Origin: Cardiocondyla obscurior
Taxonomy: Eukaryota; Arthropoda; Insecta; Hymenoptera; Formicidae
Length of the DNA stretch: 64,000 nt
Assembly (NCBI RefSeq): GCF_019399895.1
Contig: NC_091864.1
Span: 11,634,001-11,698,000 of the forward strand
Reading direction: 5' to 3'
Shown: one piece after another, positions 1-11,500 of the stretch
Layout: each line of letters starts with the position of its first letter
Position numbering within the stretch: position 1 is the stretch's first letter
The notes under the pieces: model-generated
What the model was told of the DNA's origin: nothing
The model's input: the letters and a program-made list of their open reading frames with translations, nothing else
The model's database searches: none
Translations under genes and position numbers: made by a program

Positions 1-2339
1 CATATCGAAACATCCTCAAAGTCGCGATAAAATTTTTATGGCTCAACGCCAACGCTTTAACGCACATTATAATTGTTAACAGTAAATTTTTCGTAAATTG
101 TGTATGCAAAGGTTACCGCTGAACCTTTTAAATCTTACTTTTGAAAGTTTAGCGACGTTCAAAATCACCGCGAAATAGTCAAGGAGTTATAAAACAATTG
201 CTGGTAAATGAATAGCAATTAAAAGGGCGTGCCTTTCGCCGTTACGGAGGTAAACGCGCGAGGAGATTTTAGTGCCCATAGAAAGCATACCGAATATCGC
301 CCTCGCAATAATAGCAAGATCTGCATTGCAAATCCTCTCACCTTGTTATTTGGGCACAATAATCCAGCCGCCTACTAGCCGGATTGGTTGCGCGTATCTC
401 AAGATGAAAATCCCGAAGCTCCGATCGGCTATATCTTTTTTCGCGGATAGAGATAGCAGTTTCTGCTTTACGACCGCAAACTGGTCTGCAGGTGAATCCC
501 GGAGAAACTGCAAAAGTTCCGGCACCTTGCTCTAGTTGCCACCCCTTTTCCCCTTTAACTGTTCGATATATTACCTCGCTTTTTATTTGACTCCATAACC
601 TCCTTCCCCCTTTCTTTCCAACCTCGGATTACCCTACGTGTTTATCTTAGTCGTTCTTGACAAACGATCCACATCTCTGCGGTAGGAACATGCCAATATT
701 CTGTCGAAGAAACCTAACGAGCTAAACTTCATAACATCAATTCTATTAGATGCGTGAACGCCTTCGAAAACAATATATCCAAAGTTTGCAGAGAGCTGAC
801 TGCTCTCTGTTCCCGAGTTCGAGGAGTTGCTCGAACATCGCTGCGATGCTTAGAGTTGAAATTGTTGCGACGTGATAACGACGGTCATCCCCAAATACTT
901 TTGCGCTATTTCAGCTAAAATCAAGTTACGATAGCTATTTAAATTTTTACGAGATAAATCAAACTTCTACATATCCCCTGCTGTTCTAATTTAAATAAAC
1001 AAATTATGTATTACACCGTTGTAAAAGATAATACTTAGCTTCGCGAGGAAAATACTTAACTTTCCGGGACGTTTAATGTAATTTCACTAATAAACGCGGA
1101 ATTACAAAATATTACGAGCTTATATAGCGTTTACATTAAACTATGCTTATTACATGTACAAGATTACGAACAGGCAAATGCGAAATTTGATGAGCGAAAT
1201 CTAGCAGTTGAAAATTTTATTACAGCGATTAAACGCGCTGTTCCGAAAGTAATCGAGTTATTATTTTGCCACAAGGATATTCCTTTCCTAATGCAAATTT
1301 GTTACATCTCGCAAACAAGCCTCGCAATTTTTGCAATGCACGCATTCCAAATTGGATATGCTGTTGCAAATTAATATTATGTTGCTTTAATAAATATATT
1401 TATTATAAATTTAATGTAATGACGTAATCAATATTACACCTTGACGACGTGAGCTCAAGTGAATTCGCGACGCTGACGATCTATCTTTCGACGACACCGT
1501 ACGTAAATGTTATGCTGAAATAAAATTCTCTTCCATCCGTTTTATTATCCTATCCATCGTGTATCGAGATAAAAAGCTCGCGACACTTATGGGTGAAAAT
1601 TGTATCATTGGAAGTTGAGCGGCAAGTGGCAGGTTTTTCTTTTTAGCAAATTTCCCGTGAAAGATAAATGATTCTGCTTTTTTTTTCTCTCTTTTTTCTT
1701 TTTTTTTTTCTTTTTTTGCAAGAAAGACAAAATTGTGGTCTCTCATAAGCGCTTTCCTTTTCGTTCGCCATTATGTTCCGACTTTTGAATATGGATTTAG
1801 GAAAAGGAAGATGCATCGTGGAATAATAAAATAATATATTTCTAGGGCGCATCTAAATTCTCACTTGTTTCGGATGTCATCATCGCATTTTTCTTGTGCG
1901 TTGTCCACAATAACTTCCATTTTCGTTTATTCCCGCGCGCCACTCGACAAGGCGCACCACACATGAACAAAGCCTGTATAGAACAATGTACGCACTGCGG
2001 CAACTACGAGAAATAACGCAATCGATGCAGAATCTAGTATCGTTGTTAATTTAAAAAAAAAAAAAGAAAAAAAAATCTAACGTATAATATTTCCAATTAT
2101 GTAATTCTTCTCTTCTTACATAATTATAAAAAGTTGAATTATTTATTAATGAGAACTGTCATTAATTCGCATAATGTATCGTGCAATTTATCGTAAAATT
2201 ATATAAAATGGAAAATTTACATTGAAAATATGTTACGAAATTTTAACGTTTATCTTTCAAGAAATTTAATTACGTTCTACATTTACAGTAAATTTAGATT
2301 GTAAATGCGTGTTCCTTCAGCGATGATTTGGATTTTCAG
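1..2339. other. Upstream noncoding region
   Basis: AT-rich DNA with short homopolymer tracts (pyrimidine tract 1676-1718; poly-A stretches 2051-2074). Apart from the open frame at 342-628 on the - strand, described separately, I see no coding or RNA feature. It is probably intron or promoter-proximal sequence of the Dpr-like gene. Confidence 0.6.
342..507 (-). CDS. Candidate internal exon, unidentified
   Basis: On the - strand the frame is open from 628 down to 342 (95 codons, no ATG). Its first stop falls exactly at a consensus donor, ACAAG|GTGAGA. An ACTTTTGCAG acceptor just above 507 would define a 166-nt exon beginning near 'SPGFTCRPVCGRK'. I do not recognise the product. Stop-free frames of this size occur by chance in 64 kb, so the agreement with splice signals is the only support. 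Confidence 0.2.
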
Positions 2340-2438
2340 GACAAATAGGAAGAGAAAGATCGTGCGGAAATACCATAGGATCAACACCCATCCCGACTAC
2401 ATTTAAAAAACTACGGGGGATGCGAAATCCAACGGGCG
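2340..2438 (+). other. Probable 5' UTR part of Dpr-like exon 1
   Basis: A TTTTCAG acceptor ends at 2339, and the reading frame of the start at 2439 is closed upstream by a TAG at 2376-2378. The 99 nt before the ATG are therefore best read as 5' UTR, spliced to a leader exon that I cannot identify, perhaps outside the window. The leader contains an upstream ATG at 2420 in another frame. If transcription instead starts locally, this stretch would simply be part of a longer leader. Confidence 0.45.
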
Positions 2439-2589
2439 ATGACAGGATCAGTGTGGGGGTCGAGGTTCTGCCTTGTATTGGCGGCAATCACGATCGTTAT
2501 CGCCAATTATCCGCGGCATCGCGACAGACTCCTACGAGAGCAGCTCGTTAACAACCACAAAGTCACCAGGAATATCACTCAACTGCAAG
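2439..2589 (+). CDS. Dpr-like exon 1 (signal peptide)
   Basis: Encodes residues 1-50 plus one base of codon 51. The start is the first ATG in this frame after an in-frame stop at 2376-2378. Residues 10-22 are hydrophobic (Phe-Cys-Leu-Val-Leu-Ala-Ala and following), which fits a secretory signal peptide. The remainder is basic and ends with an N-I-T sequon at Asn45. The donor is CAAG|GTGCGT at 2590, phase 1. Confidence 0.85.
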
Positions 2590-5500
2590 GTGCGTAGCAA
2601 CGTAGTTTGTTTTTGACATAAATGTCATAACTCTTTCATATATACCGAGGCGGAGTGTCATTGAAACAGAGCACCAATAAATTACCTTACTTTTCAATTT
2701 TTTTCCGCGAATATAAGTCTCGGGTTTCTATTTGCTAATATGATTTTAATAAAGCAACAAGGAAAACAATAAATTAAAATAGATCTGTGCCATGAAGGCG
2801 TAGATAATTGTACTCAAATGCCGGAAACATATTGACTCAGGGATGTGTGTCTCAGACTATCGCGCCGAATAATTTCCGGCGCCTCCGTAACATAATAAAC
2901 GTCGCGCAGAAATTTGGAATCGAAGAGCAAGGAACTTCGGGTTTAATTACCTACTCTAAAGTTGAACGGTACGCGGCTAAGCCGAGAAACCGAGTCGTAA
3001 GAGTGATTCGTTTAATGCTAAAGTTAGTTGGACTTTCATGCACCTGACTTGCGCCGAACTTGCGAGCGTGGGAAAGTTTCGATAATATGTAAAATTTTAC
3101 AACGTGATGTGGTTTGGGGTGATTAGATTTCTTTTTTCTTTCCGCGTGAAACACTTTGAAAGCGTATGTCGAACTATCATAGCTCTATTGGAGAACAAAA
3201 AGAGCCGTCGATTGACGACGAGTTACAGAAAGAAAAAAAAAAAAAAAAAAGAAGTCACGAGAAGAGAAAATCGTGAAAACTGCTATTTCGAATCTTTTTG
3301 TTCGCCAAACGAGCGTCGAAATTATTCTCCGTTATTTGCTGCGATTGGTAAATTACACATTGAATGGCTACATTGTCGATTTCCGATGAACTACAATCTC
3401 GTACCTATATTAGCTTGACCGTTCGGATATTTACTTTCTGTGGATGCCAGCACCGGCTTTTCCGCCGAGAGCCAGTAAGAAGATGTACATCCATCCGTCC
3501 TACATAGCTTTATAGCAGTCCTGGATTTCAATGGTGAACCGATTAGGTTTTAAAGAATCGCTCGCGGCAGTCGGACCATTCCAGACCGCTCATGCAAGTA
3601 CAATTTTAGGTTTACATAGCAGTTTGTGGAAAAAAAAAAATTGTAAACGCTCGAAAATGCGTCATTTAATTTCTTTGCTCTTTTTCTTATTTACCAAAAC
3701 GTTAAAAAATTTCATGGAACGCTTCGTGGCGAAGTATAAAACTTCTACGTACATTTTCGCATAAATTATTAACGTAATTGAAGCAAATATCTACCTATCT
3801 TTTACAAAACACGAGCACGTAATTTTACTTTGTAATTATTCGCCGTCGTATTATTAATAAATTGTTTAAAGCGATGCATACAGTTGCCCATTCTCAACCC
3901 CTCGTGAAAGTTTAACCTTGTCGCCGTTACGACCGCTTTTCTGAAACCGCACTTAAAGTAATGCGGCGCAATCTTATCAAGCGCCTTGAAAGAATCATCA
4001 CCACGCTCGCTGTATTAATGTGCCTTTACAAGAGCGCAAAGAAATAAAAAAAAAAAAAAAAAGATTCTGACGTTTCCATTCTAAGAATATAATCTTTTCC
4101 GCTTTATACAACTTGCACTGTTTGCCGTACATATTACACATTTATTTTTCAACGTATATTTATATCTCGTGTGTGATACTGATGCTCCTGTCAAGACGAG
4201 AAAGTCTCGTCGGATATAAGTCCGGAGTTCGTCCGATGAAATATTCAATTCAAAACTCGTTTGGCGACTTGTCATTCGACTGTAGCACGTGGCTTTGCAC
4301 ACGCGAGTGTGTCCGCACGTACACACATACAAAACTGTCTCTCATGCTATCCACCAAGTTTGTCGTTGCCAATCCACGCCGTACATTTTACGACTTCGAC
4401 GTAACATCGTACTGAGAATCGTAAATGAAATCTTCTCATTCTTTCTCACTCGTCAGACAGAATCCTCTTATCCCTACGAGCTGGTAAATGACTTTTTCTC
4501 TTCCGAGAATTACAAAAGATTTGTCCAAATAACTTTCGAAATTATTTATAGATATAATCTGATTGGATTTAATATTATATTTACCTAAATCGCCACACGC
4601 GCGCGTTTTTACTTTTCTTTTTTTTACAGCGTACTGATGAATATATAGAATTCTAATAAATGGCTGAATAATAAAATAATAAAAATCAATAGATTTCTCC
4701 TCGCAGCGACGTATCAATTATTTAACAATAACGCTGACGAGAATCTATCCGTCTGTAGTATTTGATATGTCAAAGGAACAACGAGACACCAGATACAGAT
4801 GGCTATTGTGTGTACCGAACTTCTGGATGGTAATGAAGCGTACAGATATGAAGCACGTGGATGCGTAACAGGAAGCGAATCTGACCACACACGTTTGACC
4901 TATTTGTCATGCCGCGGAATTACAGGTCTCTCACCAGGTTCATTGTGCATGCTATTGTTATTAAGTTCAATCAAAGCGAAACGAGATATAACAAACACGG
5001 TGTAATATAAAAAAAAAAACATATTTAAAAAATTCTGGAAAATCCAGCGTCAGCAATTTAATAATTAAAAATTAAGATAAATATTTTTTTTTTTATCCGC
5101 AAGATTTTATCTCCAAGATATCATTAAATTATGCAGAAATTAAACTCTTCCTTCAGTTTCTAAGACGCATTCGTACTCGCTCGGAACTCTTCCGGCAGTG
5201 TCGGAAGTAGCAATCCAATTACAGCAACTAATTTTAATGGTGTAAGTTATACCGAGAGAGATGAAATTGCATAAATACTTGGATATGCAACGTCAAGATA
5301 CCGCAACGATGCGGGGCTGGGGAGAGGACCGCATCAGAATTACGGACACGTTGAATTTAATATTGCGCATTTGCGGGGGTGGGAGGAGATTACTTTACGG
5401 ATTACATACAAAGTTTCATCGTTACAGGCAAGCATGTCACCTCGGTAGATTTGCTACCTGTCGGGAGATATCCTTTGTCGAGAGATGAAACTTGCCCCCG

Positions 5501-8500
5501 CGAAAGGGAAAGCTTGTCATTTTAATAAACCGTTGACCGAGCAATATTGGTTTTCAGACTGATTGATAGGTTATATCCTTCTGTTACTTGTGGGAGTAAT
5601 TACAACTTTCTCCTCGACGGTATCTTTTATGACTTAAAATTTAGAAGCGACGTTGTTGCACCGCCAAGTTTCTCGACGTTGTGCCGCGTGCAACTGGTAT
5701 AATATACAATTTAAGAAGAATTTCGTAAAGAATTTTAATTTTGCAAAACAATTCCGCGTATAAATCGATTAAAAATATCGTCAGAGAATTATTAAGCGAG
5801 AGTATCATGCGGCGGTTAATAAAAAGCGCGATGCAAGCTCAAGTATGTATTATACAAATCATGATTTAAGAATCTCGCGCTCAAAAAAAGTTGCGCGCAC
5901 TTTCTTTCCACGTACGAAAAGTCATACAACTTTTCGCAGTCACATGCCGGTACAACTTATACGCATTTCCCCGGCGTGTAATTGGATTCACGTCGGGGCT
6001 TCGAGCACAAAGTACGAGAAACTCGCAAACGTCGTCTCATTTCGACAGAGGGTTCACGGGAGCATCAACAGAGCTAGTACCGGCCGATGAAAAATGAGCG
6101 ACAAGACGAATGGTAGCGTCTTCGGCAATGGTAGCATCCATGCCATAAGGCGATGTTGGGAAAACAAATGGTCTCGTGGATGTATATTTATTACGTCGTG
6201 GCGACCTCGATTGTAGAATGCAGTCGAAACCGCGCATCTCGGATTCGCACGAGCGATGCGGCGACGGACCAAAACGTGAGAGAAAAAAGATGAGACAGAG
6301 AGGATCGTGGACTTCAAAGGTACATGCAAGCGTAGCGTAACGCATTTCGTAAAAAAAGAAAAAAATAAAAAATAAAAGAAAAATCTCTTGTAAAATTTTC
6401 CCCAAAGACGAGGTGAAAACTGTGAGAACGATCACGTGCATTTACTTTCTAGGTACTTATTGTTAGCGAAATGTGCCCTTTCTTCGCGACCCGGGGAAAA
6501 AGAAAGTATCGCGAAATTTTCACCGTGCGCAAATAACATTGCGTAAAAGTTTGCACAGGCACGACGAATTAGTAATTCCGACGCCAAATATTTTCCGAGA
6601 TCCTATTATCTGGGGTTATGACCCTCGCGTACACCGGCGAGTATTATTCGAGCCGATAGAAACCCGGAGGTCGTTTGGGGACCTGATTTTCCCCGGACAA
6701 CTGCAGAATTTATATTCGGTCACTTTAAGCGGCACGTTCGTTCCGCGTCCCAATTAAGACAGTCTCGTCGCAATTAATGGCTGCGAGACTGCGAGTTATT
6801 GTCTAAAACGGTGGATCCGCGACGATCAATTAAGACGTTGTATATAGATCGATAATAAAAACACTTTTGCAAATATACTCCGGTGTATCGCGAGAAGGAG
6901 AAAATTTCCTCGTTTGTGGCTTCAGCTGTTTCCCATTAGCGTTAATGAAAGAAGGGTACGGCGATTTCGAACTTTTTCCATTATACGCCAGATTCCGGAT
7001 GCCTAATGGACACACTCTTAATTAAAGTTGTTTCACTCGGTGGTATAGATTTTGGGATCACGGGGTCGTTTATAATTTCATCACGTCAAGAGTGCGTTTC
7101 GTGGGTTATTAAAAACAGTCTTCGCGTAGACATATCGATGCTATCGTAGGGTGTAATATAGTTTTAGACTTGCTTACCAAGAACATCGATCGTAACACAA
7201 AAGCGTATTGTGATGCGCCGCAATATCTGCCGAACGTCCGCGCCGCTCGGAAGCCTATAATGCTTTTTTAATGCCATATTCGATACGACCTGGATTCGGC
7301 CCCTGTATATCGGATTATTTTACAATTTTTCATGTCAATTTCTTTATTATACGTAAAAATGCGAGTATACGGTGTCCCTGCGCGTATTATCGGGAGCAGC
7401 GCGAGGTTTCTCTTTTTCAGCGATCCAAATTAATGCGTTGCCAAACGTTTAACGACTGAGACTCGCAAACGTCGTAACTCCGACGCGGAAAACATTAAAT
7501 TTTACGGCAATTGTTAAGAAAATCCCCCGTGTTCTTTTTTCTTTTTACGTTTGAATTTACAGAACTTTCTCTAATTTTTTTTTTTTTCTTTTTTTTTCCT
7601 GTATTCCGCGAATTTATACTTCGTCGCGAGTGATTAATATCGCGCGTCATAAAACTGCGGAAATCATTGTCCGCGTCCAAACTGGCGGAGGAAAAACGGG
7701 GGTTTTTATCCAATCCAGCTGTCGATTCACATTTACGAAACTGGAGTGTACGCTCAACGTGTAACGCACAGCAGTCGCTTTAGTGGCACTAAAATCACGG
7801 TGCCGGCTTACACACGTTGCATTCGAGCGGCAAAGTGCAATCTGCGCTCTTGTAGAGATCGTAGAAATACTCGGTTAGCGCCGGAGTACAATTAAAAACG
7901 AAGACCCGTTATTCTCAATTGAGAATAACGCGGCGGTAAGTGTTCCCTCCGCGGAGAAAAATTAATCACGGGCGAATTTTTTCACGCGCGTCGCATCTCG
8001 CGCGAAATCTTTTTCCTCGCATACGTGGCATAATTTTATCTGAGTCCCGGAATTGTTATCGAACTTTACGCGTCAAAATATATTTTCCGAAAAAAATCAG
8101 GTTATTCCTTGCCTCAGTATCGGATAGATAATTAATTTTTATTTTAAAATAACGAAGAATAACTATTAGCTTCAAATAAATAAATAATCGAACATTAATT
8201 GCATATAAATAAATAATCAGGTGGATTATAAATAGCAGCGAGCATCGCGCGTGTTAAAGGTTAACGAACGAAAATCGTCGGGGAGGAGATAAAAACAAGA
8301 TTTAACGAATGTAAAATATCACGTTTGCTGGAAGAGACATTTAATTCGCCGCTCTAGACAGTTCCGATTGGACGGTAATAAATTGATAGGGCTATCTAAA
8401 CTTTTCCAAATGCGCGCACGCTCCATATTCGTTTGATCTCCGATCATCAATTTGTCCGCTGTATTTCCGTCAGTAGATTGAATTTAGAGAATTACAATCA

Positions 8501-11500
8501 CAAGCTCGTAAAAGCGCATGAATAAATTTTATTTGCGCTACCAATGGCATCAATTCGGATTACGTGGCTTTAACAATTTGCACAATATATTGATAAGAAA
8601 TGCTTGCGCGTGTGTAAATCGTATAAATTAATCAAGATACGTTAAATTAGTTTCAGTGAGCAGTGTAGATTCGATCAATAAATAAATTAATATTTTCTTC
8701 CCTTCGATCATCGGCAATGCGTTAACAATAGCTAGTTGATAATAGTTATCAACGATATACTAATAAACATCAATCAAATTGCAGTGCGCCCTGATTTAAT
8801 TAAAAATAATGTTGCCGATGTTTATTTGACAGGAGACAAACTGCGCCGTTCCGAGGATTAATAAATGAAGACGAATGACGGTGATATTTCGGAATGAGTT
8901 CTTTGAGCGCCGATTCTTTAACTCTTTCATTCGATTAAAGTGCGATCTATGAAATCTGAAAGAGACAAAGGTAGTCATTGTGTCGCGGACATTTAGTTCT
9001 CTCTCTCGTTAACCCCGAGCATTCTCGCATAATCGAATCAATAACGGATGAGTAATTTTCTTCGTCGACCGGAACAGATGAGATCAATCATAAAATCCCG
9101 GTTTTAAAGATAAGGATGAAAAATTATTTATTGCGATCTTAGGGCAGTGTACACGAACCAATATAGAAAGTTAATTTCTAGATAAATCAAAAGCTGGAAA
9201 TAAATTTTATATGATATATATACATGTAAATTAAGAGAGAAATGGAGCACGTAGAAATAGATCTGATTGTTTGGCTGACCTAGATTAATTCAAAAGATCT
9301 TTTGTCGCGCAATCTACCAGAAATTCTATACTTATCCGTTTCTTTTTTTTTTTTTTTTTTTCAAGATCTTAGCTCGCGATGTTATCATCATCTCTTGACA
9401 ATGTATTACCATTCCGCATCCCCTTTGAACTTCCATGTTTCATCCTTTCTTAACTGCTGTGAAGATTATTCCGAAATTGCACGGAGTAAGGAAGGAATAG
9501 CTTTTCAATTTCCGCGATCTCGCAAGGAGCGTATATACGACAATGGACAATCTGCTTTTGTGTCTAAGGGAGAACAAAGAACGAACTTTCCGCGGCTGTG
9601 TAAAATTGTAGAACCGTGTCTCTCTACGCAACGTCGCGGTATTGGGTGCACGATCTTTTCGACAGCCACGAAGAAAATCAGGGATTGACCTCGGTGGACT
9701 TCCGGATCGTAAGAAAGCGTCGTTACACGCTCACCAAGACACACCGGTCGTTCATAGATCCGAAAAAATTCTCTCGCAGATGCCTTTTCCAGGATTAGAG
9801 AGAAACTGAAGAGTTAGGGCTCGCTTTATCGTTTGATATAATTCCACAGTTTCCGAGAGAGAAAAATAAAATTGATATTTAACTTTTATTTTTATAAATC
9901 ACGTTAATCGCACGATTGTTACACACTTTTTCCTTTCTCTATTCTATTTTTCATAGTATTTCAAATAATTAATATTTCGTGCCACTTTTAAAGAATACAA
10001 AAATGTCAAATTTATATTAGCAATAGAACAATACGTAAAGTGCAACAAAGAAATGATGTCAGAATAAAGTATGGTGGGTGCCTTCTGTACAACTTTCCAA
10101 CATTGTGTCGTTCGTTGCGGCAAAGCCACCTGCTCACCATTACAGCATAATTGTACCTTTTATGTTTCAAGTATCCGTAAAATTTCTGAGTGCTTCCTAA
10201 GCTCGACCGAAACCTTCGCGCAGTTACGGAGCGTGCGAAATAAAGGGTTAAAAGGTTACACGACTACAATTTTATATCTTGTCCCTTTATTCTTTCACGC
10301 TTGTTTAGTTTTCCCGCGATAGAAAATGGAACTTTCTGCTAGAAAAATTAAATGTTATTTATTTTATCTTGCATTATTAATAAGAATTGCAAAAATATAG
10401 GACAGATGGGAAGAGATGTGTTTACTTTTCTTTTAAAATATCGCACAAATTTTTAACTTATAAGCGCAAAACGAAATGAGGTATATTCAAATACGACTAA
10501 TTGAATGCATACTTAAATTTAAAAGCATTTCTGGTACGTAACCTTTTTTTTTCTTTTTTTTCATTCTGAATAAATAGAAACGCAGGTAGTGACGATATAA
10601 TACGATTGACAAAGTAATTACACAATTTATTCAAACTTACACGACGTGCTCGAATTTTGCGCGCTTTTCAACACGAATCTCGCATTTTTACGAGAATCCC
10701 GTTCTCGCTGCACCATTCAAACTGAATGCAGACGGCTTACGTGAAAATCTTGCCGAGATTGTCTCTCAGAAAACACAGTTTAAGTCTTTATCCTCTCTAC
10801 TTATATTGCTAACAATGCAATCTCTCATCACTTAAAGCTAACCGAGTTAGAAGACTAAATACGATAATGTAAAAATATTAAAAGGCAAATATAGAAACGT
10901 ATACTATTGTTACATTAGTAATAAAAAAAAAAGATTATAGACGAGAAGAGAATAAAAAAATTTATTTAATATGTTTCAGATATAGTCGCCGATTTGCCTC
11001 CCTTGCGAATTCCGCGTTTGAGACACCATCACCGTGTCACAGATTGGGAACCATATTTCGAAAACGCGGATGGCCAGGGTATCAACGGCTCGCAAAATGT
11101 GGCGTTGCATTTAGGTGCGACAGCCTATCTCAATTGTCGCGTTGCCATGCTCTCCGGGAAGAAGGTGAGACTCAAATGTCTATGCTCGTATCCCGACTAC
11201 TTACTATCTTGTACCTGACGATGCGTACTCTAATTTTAATATGTTGAACAAATATTTTCGTGAACTTTAGGTAATGTGGTTACGACGAAACACCGATTGG
11301 GCGTCTCTCTTGACTCTCGGGAATACCACCCATATATCAAACTCAAGATACAGCGTGAGCTTCCAGTATCCAAACAATTGGAGATTGGCCATCTCCGGTG
11401 TACGAAGGGAAGATCACGGAGTATACGTTTGCCAAGTGAATACGCATCCGCCGAGAATGCTAGTCACGAACGTCACCGTTCTTGGTAATGTCATGTTTTA

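Larger units (their letters stand above)
2590..10979 (+). other. Intron 1 of the Dpr-like gene (8,390 bp)
   Basis: Bounded by GTGCGT and TTTCAG. It separates the signal-peptide exon from the Ig exons, a layout usual in Dpr genes, where large first introns often hold enhancers. Short open frames on both strands lack coding-like composition. Notable contents are the perfect palindrome at 7907-7930, a T19 run at 9343-9361 and (A)n runs near 3234-3250 and 4047-4062. Confidence 0.8.
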
